From Pseudomonas sp. PSKL.D1 (GTDB lineage Bacteria; Pseudomonadota; Gammaproteobacteria; Pseudomonadales; Pseudomonadaceae): a DNA stretch of 64,000 nt. This document shows positions 21,026 to 30,424 of the stretch, piece after piece. Under the pieces are notes generated by a model. The model was not told the origin of the DNA. It saw nothing but the letters and a program-made list of their open reading frames with translations, and did no database searches. Position numbers and translations under genes: made by a program. The stretch covers positions 4,946,001 to 5,010,000 of the forward strand of contig NZ_CP118607.1 of the NCBI RefSeq assembly GCF_028898945.1. Direction: 5' to 3'. The stretch's first letter is position 1. Each line of letters begins with the position of its first letter.

Positions 21026-23110
21026 ATGCAGACATTTTTCATTGCGCCGACAGACTTTGGCGTCGGCCTGACTTCCATCAGCCTGGGCCTGGTGCGCACC
21101 CTTGAGCGCGCCGGGCTGAAGGTCGGCTTCTTCAAGCCCATCGCCCAGCCTCACCCCGGCGATACCGGCCCGGAGCGCTCCAGCGAACTGGTGGCCCGCA
21201 CCCACGGCATCAAGCCCCCGCCCCCCCTGAGCCTGGCCCAGGTCGAGCGCATGCTCGGCGACGGCCAACTGGACGAGCTGCTCGAAGAAATCATCCGCCT
21301 TTACCAGCAAGCCTGCCTCGGTAACGACGTGGTGGTGGTCGAAGGCATGGTGCCGACCCGCCACGCCAGCTACGCTGCGCGGGTCAACCTGCACCTGGCC
21401 AAGAGCCTGGACGCCGAAGTGATCCTGGTGTCCGCCCCGGAGAACGAGGTGCTCAGTGAACTGTCCGGGCGCGTCGAACTGCAGGCCCAATTGTTCGGCG
21501 GCCCACGCGACCCCAAGGTGCTCGGCGTCATCCTGAACAAGGTACGCACCGACGAGAGCATGGCCGATTTCGCCACGCGCCTGCGCGAGCATTCGCCCTT
21601 GTTGCGAGGCAACGACTTCCGCCTGCTCGGCTGCATCCCGTTTCAGCCCGAACTGAACGCCCCTCGCACCCGCGATGTGGCCGAACTGCTCGGTGCCCAA
21701 GTGCTCAATGCCGGCGATTACGAGCAGCGCCGCATGAACAAGATCATCATCTGTGCGCGTACCGTGGCCAATACCGTGCCGCTGCTCACGCCCGGGACAT
21801 TGGTGGTCACCCCCGGCGACCGTGATGACATCATCCTTGCCGTAAGCCTGGCCGCCCTGAACGGCGTACCGCTCGCGGGGCTTTTGCTGACCAGCGACAG
21901 CAAACCCGACCCTCGCATTCTGGGCCTGTGCCGTGGCGCCTTGCAGGCGGGGCTGCCGATTCTTTCGGTCAGCACTGGCTCGTACGACACGGCTAACCAG
22001 CTTAACTCGCTGAACCGCGAAATCCCGGTGGATGACCGCGAACGTGCCGAGTTCATCACCGATTTCGTTGCCAGCCATCTGGACGCCGCGTGGTTGCATC
22101 AGCGTTGTGGCACGCCGCGGGAAATGCGCCTGTCGCCTGCGGTGTTCCGTTATCAGCTAATCCAGCGTGCGCAGCAGGCCAACAAACGCATTGTCCTGCC
22201 AGAGGGCGCCGAACCGCTGCTGGTGCAGGCCGCCGCCATCTGCCAGGCGCGCGGCATCGCCCGTTGCGTGCTGCTGGCCAAGCCCGAGGACGTCGAGGCC
22301 GTGGCCCGTGCCCAGGGCATTACCCTGCCAGCCGACCTTGAGGTGCTGGACCCGGACCTGATCCGTGGGCGCTATGTAGAACCGATGGTCGACCTGCGCA
22401 AGAGCAAAAACCTCAACGCGCCCATGGCCGAACAGCAACTGGAAGACCCGGTGGTGCTCGGCACCATGATGCTGGCGCTGGATGAGGTCGACGGGCTGGT
22501 ATCTGGCCTGGTGCACTCCACCGCCAACACCATTCGCCCGGCCTTGCAATTGATCAAGACCGCACCGGGCGCCAGCCTGGTGTCGTCGGTTTATTTCATG
22601 CTGTTTCCGGAGCAGGTGCTGGTGTATGGCGATTGTGTGATGAACCCGCACCCCGGCGCCGGCGAGCTGGCCGAAATTGCCCGGCAGAGCGCTGAGTCGG
22701 CGCAGGCGTTCGGTATTGCGCCACGGGTGGCGATGATCAGCTATTCAAGCGATTCGGCCAGTGACGAGGAAGTAGGTAAAGTGCGCGAAGCCACGCGCCT
22801 GGCGCAGGAGGCTGAACGGGAGCTGGTGATTGACGGGCCGCTGCAGTATGACGCTGCCGCCAACCCGGAGATTGCTCGCCAGTTGGCGCCACACAGCCCT
22901 GTTGCGGGCCGCGCCACGGTGTTCGTGTTCCCGGACTTGAACACCGGCAACACGACTCACAAGGCGGTGCAGCGCAGCACCGATGGCGTCAGCCTGGGGC
23001 CGATGCTGCAGGGGCTGCGCAAGCCGGTGAACGACTTGCCGCGCGGGGCGCAGGTGGACGATATCGTGCACACCATTGCCCTCACCGCCATTCAGGCAAG
23101 CGCCCTGTAG
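21026..23110 (+). CDS. pta: Phosphate acetyltransferase, long two-domain form
   Basis: Interconverts acetyl-CoA and acetyl phosphate in the cytoplasm. The 694-aa protein is the long (class II) type: an N-terminal P-loop-like BioD/CobQ-related domain (FIAPTDFGVGLTSISLGLVR), a DRTGG domain (GTLVVTPGDRDDIILAVSL), and the C-terminal catalytic domain (VLPEGAEPLLVQAA, GLVSGLVHSTANTIRPALQ, PDLNTGNTTHKAVQR). ATG 21026 is preceded by GAGAAGCACGC and gives the usual length. No ackA gene is next to it in this window, which is unusual compared with E. coli. A REP hairpin follows. Confidence 0.96.
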   Translation: MQTFFIAPTDFGVGLTSISLGLVRTLERAGLKVGFFKPIAQPHPGDTGPERSSELVARTHGIKPPPPLSLAQVERMLGDGQLDELLEEIIRLYQQACLGNDVVVVEGMVPTRHASYAARVNLHLAKSLDAEVILVSAPENEVLSELSGRVELQAQLFGGPRDPKVLGVILNKVRTDESMADFATRLREHSPLLRGNDFRLLGCIPFQPELNAPRTRDVAELLGAQVLNAGDYEQRRMNKIIICARTVANTVPLLTPGTLVVTPGDRDDIILAVSLAALNGVPLAGLLLTSDSKPDPRILGLCRGALQAGLPILSVSTGSYDTANQLNSLNREIPVDDRERAEFITDFVASHLDAAWLHQRCGTPREMRLSPAVFRYQLIQRAQQANKRIVLPEGAEPLLVQAAAICQARGIARCVLLAKPEDVEAVARAQGITLPADLEVLDPDLIRGRYVEPMVDLRKSKNLNAPMAEQQLEDPVVLGTMMLALDEVDGLVSGLVHSTANTIRPALQLIKTAPGASLVSSVYFMLFPEQVLVYGDCVMNPHPGAGELAEIARQSAESAQAFGIAPRVAMISYSSDSASDEEVGKVREATRLAQEAERELVIDGPLQYDAAANPEIARQLAPHSPVAGRATVFVFPDLNTGNTTHKAVQRSTDGVSLGPMLQGLRKPVNDLPRGAQVDDIVHTIALTAIQASAL

Positions 23111-23207
23111 GAGCGGCTTCAGCCGCGATCACCGGCGAAGCCGTTGCCATCTACCGCGTCAGCTTCATCGCGGCGGTCCGACGTCTCGGTGAATCCGCTC
23201 CTACAGG
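23104..23207. repeat. REP pair between pta and the OmpA-like gene
   Basis: CCTGTAGGAGCGG at 23104 and its reverse complement ending at 23207 flank smaller internal hairpins. It spans the gap between two convergent genes and may act as a transcription end. Confidence 0.75.
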
Positions 23208-23229
23208 AAAACGGCGAACCGCGACAGGC

Positions 23230-23952
23230 TCAAGGATACTGCTGAACCTGGCCCTGCTGCTCGTACTGCTGGCCAGGGATCGGCTTCAGGTTCACTTCTA
23301 CGCGGCGGTTCTGCGCACGGCCATTGGCGTCGGCGTTGCTGGCAATCGGCTGATCGGGGCCCATGCCGCGTACCGAAACGCGCGAAGCGTCCACGCCTTG
23401 GGAAGTCAGGTAGGTGCTGACGGCCTGGGCACGGCGCTGGGACAAGTCCATGTTGTGCTGGCGGCTACCGGTGCTGTCGGTGAAGCCAACCACTTCGATG
23501 GTGTTCTGATTGAACTGCCGGAACGAGGTCGCCAGGTTGTTCAGCGGCGAGTAGAAGCTCGGGGCGATATTGGCCGAATCGGTGGCGAAGGTAATGTTGC
23601 CCGGCATGATCAGCTTGATCTGGTCGCCCTGGCGCTGCACCTCAACGCCGGTATTGGCCATCTGCGCACGCAGTTCGGCTTCCTGCTTGTCGGCGTAGTA
23701 ACCGTAACCTGCGGCAGCGGCGCCCACTGCGGCGGCGCCGATCAGTGCGCCTTTGCCACGGTTGTTGTGATCGATGGCAGCACCGGCGATGGCACCTGCC
23801 AGCGCGCCCAGGCCGCCGTATTTGGCAGTCTTGCTCATCCCCGTGGAGCCGCCCTGCGCCTGGCCTTGGTTGTCATAAGGATTCTGCCCGGCGCAGCCGG
23901 TCATCAGGGCTGCAGCGGTTGCGACGATAATCAGACGACGCATGGTGAACAT
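23230..23952 (-). CDS. OmpA-family lipoprotein with glycine-zipper domain
   Basis: A predicted outer-membrane lipoprotein that binds peptidoglycan. The 240-aa precursor has a type II signal peptide ending ALMTGC (lipidated Cys20). A Gly/Ala-rich glycine-zipper follows (GGLGALAGAIAGAAIDHNNRGKGALIG, split here by family convention). The C-terminal OmpA domain has ITFATDSANI, VVGFTDSTGSRQHNMDLSQRRA and NGRAQNRRVEV. ATG 23952 is 8 bp after TAGGAG, better than a TTG 6 bp upstream. Similar Pseudomonas proteins are called YiaD/YfiB-like; the exact role is not established. Confidence 0.88.
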   Translation of the reverse strand: MFTMRRLIIVATAAALMTGCAGQNPYDNQGQAQGGSTGMSKTAKYGGLGALAGAIAGAAIDHNNRGKGALIGAAAVGAAAAGYGYYADKQEAELRAQMANTGVEVQRQGDQIKLIMPGNITFATDSANIAPSFYSPLNNLATSFRQFNQNTIEVVGFTDSTGSRQHNMDLSQRRAQAVSTYLTSQGVDASRVSVRGMGPDQPIASNADANGRAQNRRVEVNLKPIPGQQYEQQGQVQQYP

Positions 23953-24061
23953 GGACAAGCTCCTACAAATATTCGAGTGTGCGGCAGATCGTGGTTGGAT
24001 CTATGCCAGCCTTGGATTGCATCGCGGCAGAATAATTCCATGAAACGCTGTTAATGCAAGT

Positions 24062-24703
24062 TCATGCCCGTACGAAAGGGTTCTCGCGCATCTCGTCACC
24101 CAGTTTGGTGTCCGGGCCGTGGCCGGTCACCACGATGGCGTCTTCATCCAGGCGGTAGAGCCGCTCCTTGATAGAGCGCACGATGGCACGCTGGTCACCG
24201 CCCCACAGGTCGGTGCGGCCGATGCCCCTGCGGAACAGGGTGTCGCCGGCAATCAGCAGCTTGGCGTCGGCAAACCAGAAGCTCATCGAACCCGGCGTGT
24301 GTCCCGGGGTGTGCAAGGCCACGCCACAACCACACGCCAGCTCTTCGTCATCACCCAGCCAGCGGTCCGGGGAAGGCACCGGGGTGTAGGGCACGCCGAA
24401 CATCTGGCACTGCATTTCGAGGTTGTCCCACAGCACCTGGTCGTCCTTGTGCAGGTGCAGGGTTGCACCGGTCAGCTCCTTGAGCTTGCCAGAGGCCATG
24501 AAATGGTCGAAGTGCGCGTGGGTGTGGATGATGCTCACCAGGGTCAGGCCGTGAGCCTGCAGGCGGGCGAGGATTTTTTCAGGGTCACCGCCCGGGTCGA
24601 CGACGATGGCCTTTTTGGTCAGCGGGTCGCCGATCAGCGTGCAGTTGCACTGCAGGGGGCCTACGGGGAAGGTTTCGCGGATGAGGGAGGGTGTTGGGGG
24701 CAT
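24062..24703 (-). CDS. MBL-fold metallohydrolase, glyoxalase II-like
   Basis: A metallo-beta-lactamase-fold hydrolase of the YcbL/glyoxalase II-like group. The 213-aa protein has the metal motif HTHAHFDH at about residues 60-67, HTPGHTPGSMSFW, IAGDTLFRRGIGRTDL and VVTGHGPDTKLGDE. Substrate is probably a thioester, but this is inference. ATG 24703 follows GGTGACCTCC and is preferred to GTG 24712. The gene is last on the minus strand before the histidine kinase gene upstream, separated by a 12-bp perfect hairpin. Confidence 0.88.
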   Translation of the reverse strand: MPPTPSLIRETFPVGPLQCNCTLIGDPLTKKAIVVDPGGDPEKILARLQAHGLTLVSIIHTHAHFDHFMASGKLKELTGATLHLHKDDQVLWDNLEMQCQMFGVPYTPVPSPDRWLGDDEELACGCGVALHTPGHTPGSMSFWFADAKLLIAGDTLFRRGIGRTDLWGGDQRAIVRSIKERLYRLDEDAIVVTGHGPDTKLGDEMRENPFVRA

Positions 24704-24782
24704 GGAGGTCACCGGGGTGTAAGTCCAGGTGATTGTAAGCGCATTCGCTGGCGCAGGGCTTGAGCCTTTTGGCGCCTGTGAA

Positions 24783-24810
24783 ATCGAGCGCCGCCCGCGC
24801 GGCGCTCGAT
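24783..24810. repeat. Perfect 12-bp-stem hairpin
   Basis: ATCGAGCGCCGC and GCGGCGCTCGAT flank a 4-bp loop. The arm recurs as GCGGCGCTCGATCT at 38756-38769, so it belongs to a repeated REP-like family. It lies after the histidine kinase gene and could terminate it, although there is no T tract. Confidence 0.65.
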
Positions 24811-24840
24811 CTCGGCGACACTAGAGAACCCAAGCCGAGC

Positions 24841-25533
24841 CTACGGCAAATACAACCTGAACAACCCGCCCCCCAACGCCCCACCGTTGGCAATCTCGAT
24901 CCGCCCACGCACCCCGTCGCGCTCATGCAGCGCAGCAATCCGCGCCGCAAAATACAGGCCCAACCCGGTACTGCCACTCTGGGCATCAATACCCTGGGTG
25001 TAATCCTGTTGCCGCTCCAGCATCCGCGCCGGATAGCCCGGCCCGTCGTCGTTGACGCTGATCACCAGTTGCTCGTCTTCTTCGGCAATGCTGATCAACA
25101 GGGCATGCCCGGCATACCGAGTGGCATTGGTGACCACGTTGGCAATAACCGTCGCCACCAGTTCACGGTCAAAAAAGCCCAGCGGGTTATCGGTATCGAT
25201 GCGCCAGGTGGCGAGGATGTCGTTGCGCTCGAGTACCTGCTGGTGGGCGGCGAGCTGGGCTTCGATGAAGTCGTCCAGTTCGTGGTAGTCGGGGCACAGC
25301 GGCAGTTGGTTGGCACCCAACTTGTACAGCCCGAGCATCTGCACCAGCATGCCATTGAGGTGGCGGAATTCGTGTTCGATCACGCCTTGCTCGGTACCGC
25401 TGCGCAGTTCTTCGGGCAGGCGCGCCAGCCACTGGTCGTGGGACTGGATCAACGCCGACAGCGAGTTTTTCAGGTCGTGCACGGTGGAGGCAATCACCGT
25501 GGAAAAGTCCAGCCCCTGATTATCCTGGCTCAT
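24841..25533 (-). CDS. Soluble sensor histidine kinase
   Basis: A short 230-aa histidine kinase with no transmembrane or recognisable sensor domain. The phosphoacceptor lies in STVHDLKNSLSAL (His19), followed by a dimerisation helix pair. The ATPase domain has the N box (ANVVTNATRY), G1 (VNDDGPGYP) and G2 (GSTGLGLYFA). It overlaps the upstream response-regulator gene by 4 bp, so they form a cognate pair. Input must come from a partner protein or another domain, perhaps the TPR part of the regulator. Confidence 0.9.
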   Translation of the reverse strand: MSQDNQGLDFSTVIASTVHDLKNSLSALIQSHDQWLARLPEELRSGTEQGVIEHEFRHLNGMLVQMLGLYKLGANQLPLCPDYHELDDFIEAQLAAHQQVLERNDILATWRIDTDNPLGFFDRELVATVIANVVTNATRYAGHALLISIAEEDEQLVISVNDDGPGYPARMLERQQDYTQGIDAQSGSTGLGLYFAARIAALHERDGVRGRIEIANGGALGGGLFRLYLP

Positions 25534-27137
25534 GCGCCGAAAACCTTGATGTGCAATTTACGGTAGCGGTCGAAGCGGCTGTCGCTGCTGGGGATGCCGG
25601 CTACGTTGGTCAGGCAGTTGCGGCACTCCTGCAAGAATGCTGGGGGCGTGGGTTCGCCACCGATGCGCAGCAACGCCTGGGCAGTATTGAGCGCGATGCT
25701 GATGTTCTTGGGTTGCAGCGACAAGGCTTTGCGGAACATCTGTAACGCTTCGTTAAGCTGCCCGAGCTGGTAACTGCGCACGCCCTGGCGATTGAGGTCG
25801 ACCGCCTCGGTAACCGCGCCGAGCACAGCAGGGTCATCGGTCAGCTTGGCAACACTTTGCATGACTTTAGGGTCATCGCCGTAGGTTTCCACACAACCTT
25901 TGAGAATGCCCCCACCCGCCGCTTCCTGGCCAAGCGATTGCAGCTGCTTGGCCACGGTGAGCGCGGCTTCGACGGAAAAGAACTGGTCCATCTTGTCCAG
26001 GCGCTGCATGGCTTGTTCGGTGAGTTTGGCGGCGGTTTCGGGGTCGCCCGCCTGCTGCAGGCTGGCGGCTTTCATCAAACGCGCCCGCACCTGCAAACCC
26101 TGGTCGTCGGCGTTGTCCTTGGCCACCTCGCTAAGCACCGTGTTGATTTCGACACGGGCACGTGCATCCAGGCCAAAACCGGCGTTCTTGCTCATCAGCG
26201 CCTGCGCCAGCCCAAGGTTGCTTTCAGCATCTTTGTAGCGCGAGCTCTGGCCTTGAGTAACCGCATGGCGGAAGGCTTTCGAGGCGCCTTCGTAGTCCTC
26301 GTTGGTCAGCGCCAGTTTGCCCAGCGTGGCCTGACGGCGCACGGCAAGCGGCGACAGGCGCACCGCCTCTTCGAGCATGTTCTGCGCACGCTTGGTATCG
26401 CCCTGCGCCACCAGCACATCAGCCATGCCGTCGTACAGGCTCGGCATGATCGGGAACGCCTTCAATGCTTGCTCGTACACGCCCTGAGCCTGGGCATTTT
26501 GCCCACGCTTGTGCATCAGGCTGCCCAGCGCCGCATACACCCAAGGCTGGGGGCGGCTGGCCAGGATGCCTTTGAGAAACTTCTCCAGGTCATCGAAGCG
26601 GTTCAGGTCGCGCAGTGCATCGGCGCGGTAACGCAGGCACAACGGGGCGAAGCGCGGGTCTTTTTTGCACAGCTCGGCACAGGCCGCCAGCACCTCGGCC
26701 GGGCGGCTGCGGTCCAGGGCCTGCAAAATCGGCTTGAGCAACGTCTTGCGCTGGGTGAGCTTGTCCAGCCGCTGGGCCAGGCCAACCCGGTTGAACGGCT
26801 TGGTCAGGTAAGCATCGGGCTCGTGCTCGATGGCGCTGAGCACAATGGCCTGGCTGCTTTCGGCGGTCACCATGATGAACACGCATTCATGGCTGATCAG
26901 CTTGTCCAGGATCAGGTCTTCGAGTACCTGCTGGCCGTTCTTCTTGCCGTCGCCCAGGTGGAAGTCCTGGAGGATGTAGTCATAGCGCTTCTGCCCGCAC
27001 ATGCGCAGGGCCTGTTCGCCGCTGTCGGCGGTGTCCACGTCGCGCACGCCAAGTTCGCGCAGCATCGAGCGGGTCGACGTGCGAAAGTCGGTGAAGTCAT
27101 CGACGATCAGAAAGCTCTTTTGCCCGTACTGCAGCAT
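25530..27137 (-). CDS. Response regulator with C-terminal TPR domain
   Basis: A two-component response regulator whose output is protein-protein contact rather than DNA binding. The 535-aa protein has a receiver domain (FLIVDDFTDFRTSTRSMLREL; phospho-Asp about residue 58 in ILQDFHLGDG; MVTAES; LTKPF). About 400 residues of tetratricopeptide-like helices follow, with repeated A/G-Y patterns (AQGVYEQALKAFPIMPSLYDG, ASKAFRHAVTQG, ALQMFRKALSLQPKNISIALN). There is no helix-turn-helix or GGDEF. ATG 27137 was chosen over GTG 27143 from the position of CAGGT. The pathway is unknown. Confidence 0.9.
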   Translation of the reverse strand: MLQYGQKSFLIVDDFTDFRTSTRSMLRELGVRDVDTADSGEQALRMCGQKRYDYILQDFHLGDGKKNGQQVLEDLILDKLISHECVFIMVTAESSQAIVLSAIEHEPDAYLTKPFNRVGLAQRLDKLTQRKTLLKPILQALDRSRPAEVLAACAELCKKDPRFAPLCLRYRADALRDLNRFDDLEKFLKGILASRPQPWVYAALGSLMHKRGQNAQAQGVYEQALKAFPIMPSLYDGMADVLVAQGDTKRAQNMLEEAVRLSPLAVRRQATLGKLALTNEDYEGASKAFRHAVTQGQSSRYKDAESNLGLAQALMSKNAGFGLDARARVEINTVLSEVAKDNADDQGLQVRARLMKAASLQQAGDPETAAKLTEQAMQRLDKMDQFFSVEAALTVAKQLQSLGQEAAGGGILKGCVETYGDDPKVMQSVAKLTDDPAVLGAVTEAVDLNRQGVRSYQLGQLNEALQMFRKALSLQPKNISIALNTAQALLRIGGEPTPPAFLQECRNCLTNVAGIPSSDSRFDRYRKLHIKVFGA

Positions 27138-27242
27138 CAACACGACCTGTATTGGAATGATGGGTGGATGGCGTGTGGCGATGCATACCGCCGAGCTCTG
27201 TATCGGCAGTCTCCCGGGAAAGATGAGGGCACGAATCGAGCC

Positions 27243-29960
27243 TCAGTTCAGCAAGCCCAATGACTTGGCGCGAGCCACGGCCTGCGTCCTGCGCTCCACA
27301 CCCAGCTTGCTGTTGATATGGCTGGCGTGGGTCTTGACGGTGTGCAGTGAGATAAACAGCCGCTCGCTGATCTGCTGGTTGGAACACCCCTGGGCAATCA
27401 GCTCGAGCACCGACAGTTCCCGGCCGCTCAACGCTTCACCGGTGCCGGCACTGGGTACGGGCAGTTCCGGCAAGCGGGCCAGCAGTTCAGCTTGTACCGG
27501 GCAGGCCGGTTGAGCCTGCAGCTGCTCGCGCAGCCACGACGGGTGGGCCTCGATCAGCCGCTGGAACGGCTGCAATGCACCGCCCTGTGCGGCGGCCACG
27601 GCCTGGGGCAACAAGTCGACCGCCTGTATCTCGCGCCCTTCGCTCAGCAACAGGTCGCTCCATTGGCACAAGGCGTTTAGCGCCAACATCATGCCGCCGT
27701 TGGCATGCCCACGCTCGACCAGCCCGCGCAGGCGCCCAATGGCCTCGTCACCACGCCCCTGGATGCGTTCAAGCAACGCCTGCTGCAACTCGATGTGCAG
27801 CGGCAGCAATGGGTGGAACTCGGGCGCCGCCGCCGGGTGTTCGCCGCCATAGGTCTGCCCCAGGCGCAGCAACCACGACTCGGCCAGGTCGATACGCCCC
27901 TGGGCCAACCACAACTCGCACTTCACCAGCGTGATCATGGCCAGGTAGAAAATCGGTGGCACATCCCAGATGTGCATCAAGCGTTCGGCTTCAGCCAGCT
28001 CTGCAAAGGCTTCGGCAAACTGCCCTTCGCGGCCATCAAGTGCCGCGATCACGCAGTGGCCGATCAACACGCTGATGTCGCGGCACGCTCGCGCCTCCCC
28101 CAGCCCCGCGCGCAGCCGGGCGCGGCCCTGCGCAGGCTGCAGGCGCGCCACCAAGAGGTAGCCTTCATACAGGGTCAACCGGGCGCGCACCGCATACAGC
28201 CGTTGCCCCGAAAGCCCTTGCAAGCGTTGCAGGCCTTGGCGTACCTCTTCAAGGGACCGCAGCACCTCACCCCGGGCGTGCAGCACCCTTGCCCGGTCGT
28301 AATGCGCCAAGGCCTCGAACAATGGATTGCCGACCCGCTGGGCCAGCTCCAGCGCCTCACGGTTCCAGCCGCGCGCTCGCCAGAAGTCGCCATCGGCAAT
28401 GGCCAGGTTGGACAACGTCGACAGGCACACCAGGCGCTGGCCATACCGCTTGCACGGCAGGCTTTGCAGCGCCTCGCCGCAATAGGCCAGCGTGCGCTCG
28501 CGGTCGCCACGGCCACGGGCAATTACCCCGCTCAAGGCCAGCCACTGCGCCAGCATCGACTTTTGCGCAGTGGCCGACGGCGCCGGCAGGAAGCGGCTGA
28601 GATAACCGGCCAACTCCTCTGCCGCATCCAGCTGGCAGGCAAGCCCCAGCGCCCAGCTGTACAGCACGATCAGCCGTGGTGTGCTGATCAGCAGGCTATC
28701 GGGCAGGTCCATCTTCCAGCGCAGTAACATGCCGACGTTTTGCTCGGCCAGCAGTTGCTCTTCGGAAAGGCTCTGCACCAGGTTGGCGGCAACGTCCAGA
28801 TGGCCGGCGCGCAATGCCTGCTCAACCGCCTCATCGAGCAGACCTTGAGCCTGGAACCAGCCGCAGGCACGCAGGTGCAGGCGCGCCAGCGGTTCGCTGG
28901 ACTGGCGGCTGCGCAACATGTCGGAAAACAGATGATGGTAGCGATACCAATGGCCATGCTCGTCCAGCGGTACCAGGAACACCTGGTGGGCCTGCAGGTA
29001 ACCGAGAATTTCGGCACTGTCGTTGCGTTCGCGCAGGGCATCGCAAAGTGCGGAGCAGAAACGCTCCTGGCAGGCGGTGTCGAACAGGAATGCCTGCACG
29101 TCCACCGGCAGCATGTCGATGACTTCTTCGAGCAGGTAATCCCGAATCAGGCCTTCGCCGCCGTGCAAGGCCTGGGGCAAGGCATGCTCGTCGCCGGACT
29201 CGCTGGCGGCCAGTTGCCAGAACCGCAACCCTGCCACCCAACCGTCGCTGCGCTGAATCAGGTTGTCCAGCGCCTGGCCGCGCAGCCCGGTGGGCTGCCG
29301 GCCGATGACCGCGAGCGATTCGTCGGGGGTCAGGCGCAGTTCCTGTTCGTTGAGTTCGACCAGTTGTCGCGACAGACGCAGGCGTGCCAGATGCCAATCC
29401 GGGCGCTGGCGGCTGGTGACCAGCAGCACCAGGCCCGCCGGCAGGTGATTGAGGAAAAACTGCAGGCAACGGTCCAACACCGGCCCTTGGGCCAAATGGT
29501 AGTCATCCAGTACCAGCAACAATGGCGTGTCGGCTTGCAGGTACAGCGCCAGCTCGTCGAGCAGCCCATCCAGCCATTCTTCGAAGGCAAACGGCTGGTG
29601 CCGCTGGCGCATTTTCAAAAGGCCCATGGCCTGGCCGCCGAGCGCTGGGCAGTACTGCTGCAGGCCTTCGAGCAGGCGTTCGAGAAAGCGGCCGGGGTCG
29701 GCATCACGCTGGCTCAGGCCCAGCCAAAGGCTGCGCCAGTGGCTGGGCAATGCCTCGCAGAATTCAATGGCAAGCGAGCTTTTGCCAAAGCCTGCTGGAG
29801 CGTTGACCAGCAGCAATCGCCCGGCAAGGCCTGCATCAAGGCGCTGACACAGGCGCGCACGGGGCACGTGGCCATCCGGGAGTGGTGGCCGGAAGAAACG
29901 CCCGTCCAGCAGGCCCAGGGCCTGGCTGGCGAATCCATGCGTACGGGACAAATCTGTCAT
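27243..29960 (-). CDS. MalT/AlkS-type LuxR-family transcriptional regulator
   Basis: A large STAND ATPase regulator (LAL type). The 905-aa protein has Walker A NAPAGFGKSS (Lys about 60), Walker B LLLVLDDYHLA, an AlkS/MalT-like helical region rich in Leu/Ala with TPR-like repeats, and a C-terminal LuxR helix-turn-helix (LSGRELSVLELIAQGCSNQQ; LFISLHTVKTHASHINSKLG). ATG 29960 has a weak ribosome binding site but matches the family start; an upstream extension is low-complexity. It sits directly downstream of the DUF1329/DUF1302 genes on the same strand and probably activates them. The inducer is unknown, perhaps a fatty acid or acyl-CoA. Confidence 0.9.
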   Translation of the reverse strand: MTDLSRTHGFASQALGLLDGRFFRPPLPDGHVPRARLCQRLDAGLAGRLLLVNAPAGFGKSSLAIEFCEALPSHWRSLWLGLSQRDADPGRFLERLLEGLQQYCPALGGQAMGLLKMRQRHQPFAFEEWLDGLLDELALYLQADTPLLLVLDDYHLAQGPVLDRCLQFFLNHLPAGLVLLVTSRQRPDWHLARLRLSRQLVELNEQELRLTPDESLAVIGRQPTGLRGQALDNLIQRSDGWVAGLRFWQLAASESGDEHALPQALHGGEGLIRDYLLEEVIDMLPVDVQAFLFDTACQERFCSALCDALRERNDSAEILGYLQAHQVFLVPLDEHGHWYRYHHLFSDMLRSRQSSEPLARLHLRACGWFQAQGLLDEAVEQALRAGHLDVAANLVQSLSEEQLLAEQNVGMLLRWKMDLPDSLLISTPRLIVLYSWALGLACQLDAAEELAGYLSRFLPAPSATAQKSMLAQWLALSGVIARGRGDRERTLAYCGEALQSLPCKRYGQRLVCLSTLSNLAIADGDFWRARGWNREALELAQRVGNPLFEALAHYDRARVLHARGEVLRSLEEVRQGLQRLQGLSGQRLYAVRARLTLYEGYLLVARLQPAQGRARLRAGLGEARACRDISVLIGHCVIAALDGREGQFAEAFAELAEAERLMHIWDVPPIFYLAMITLVKCELWLAQGRIDLAESWLLRLGQTYGGEHPAAAPEFHPLLPLHIELQQALLERIQGRGDEAIGRLRGLVERGHANGGMMLALNALCQWSDLLLSEGREIQAVDLLPQAVAAAQGGALQPFQRLIEAHPSWLREQLQAQPACPVQAELLARLPELPVPSAGTGEALSGRELSVLELIAQGCSNQQISERLFISLHTVKTHASHINSKLGVERRTQAVARAKSLGLLN

Positions 29961-30183
29961 GGCCGGCTCGTTCTGGTTGGAAGACAACGGCGGTACGGAT
30001 GTTTGCGAGCCTAGCGGGTAACGCGGCGTATTTGAAGATGATGGGCGCCATTGGCGTGGAAAAGACTGCGACAAAAAGCAACATGGCTGATGGACAGTAG
30101 GTGGAATGGGGGTTTGGTGGGGTATTCAGGGGGGTTATTGACCTGTCAGGCCAGCTCCTCGTCAGGCGACTTGCGCCGCCCTC

Positions 30184-30301
30184 TGTGGGAGCGGCCTTGT
30201 GTCGCGAAAGGGCTGCGTAGCAGCCCCGGCAATATCGGCTGCGAAGCTGCAATCGATAGGGGCGCTGCGCACCCCTTTCGCGACACAAGGCCGCTCCCAC
30301 A
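30184..30301. repeat. REP pair with 29-bp perfect inverted arms
   Basis: The arm beginning TGTGGGAGCGGCC at 30184-30212 recurs as its exact reverse complement at 30273-30301. Each arm is followed inward by a small hairpin (GGGCTGC-GTA-GCAGCCC on the left). The same 29-mer is present at 42092-42120 and 42137-42165, with the arms in the opposite order. Confidence 0.85.
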
Positions 30302-30372
30302 ATAATCGCGTCAGCTTTTAGGTTTTATATAAGACAGTTGCTCCCACAAAGGGCGGTGTAAGGGAAAACAGA

Positions 30373-30396
30373 AACGCCCCGGCAAGCCGGGGCGTT
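30373..30396 (-). terminator. Terminator after the DUF1329 gene
   Basis: The perfect stem AACGCCCCGGC / GCCGGGGCGTT with a 2-base loop is followed on the minus strand by TTCTGTTTTCC. It lies 28 bp beyond the DUF1329 stop. Confidence 0.85.
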
Positions 30397-30424
30397 CTGG
30401 GAGTTCACAAGGGGTTTAAGCAGC

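Larger units (their letters stand above)
29961..30424. other. Intergenic region with REP pair and terminator (464 bp)
   Basis: No gene is supported in this gap between the LuxR-type regulator and the DUF1329 gene. It holds a 29-bp perfect inverted repeat (30184-30301) and the DUF1329 terminator (30373-30396). The regulator's promoter should lie within 29961-30183. Confidence 0.6.

Noticed and set aside
28740..30014. 424-codon plus-strand frame
   Set aside because: Antisense to the LuxR/MalT-type regulator with clear Walker and helix-turn-helix motifs.
30184..30301. CRISPR array
   Set aside because: Only two inverted copies of the repeat with no regular direct repeats or spacers; it is a REP pair. 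The same holds for the repeats at 42074, 45691 and 49756.
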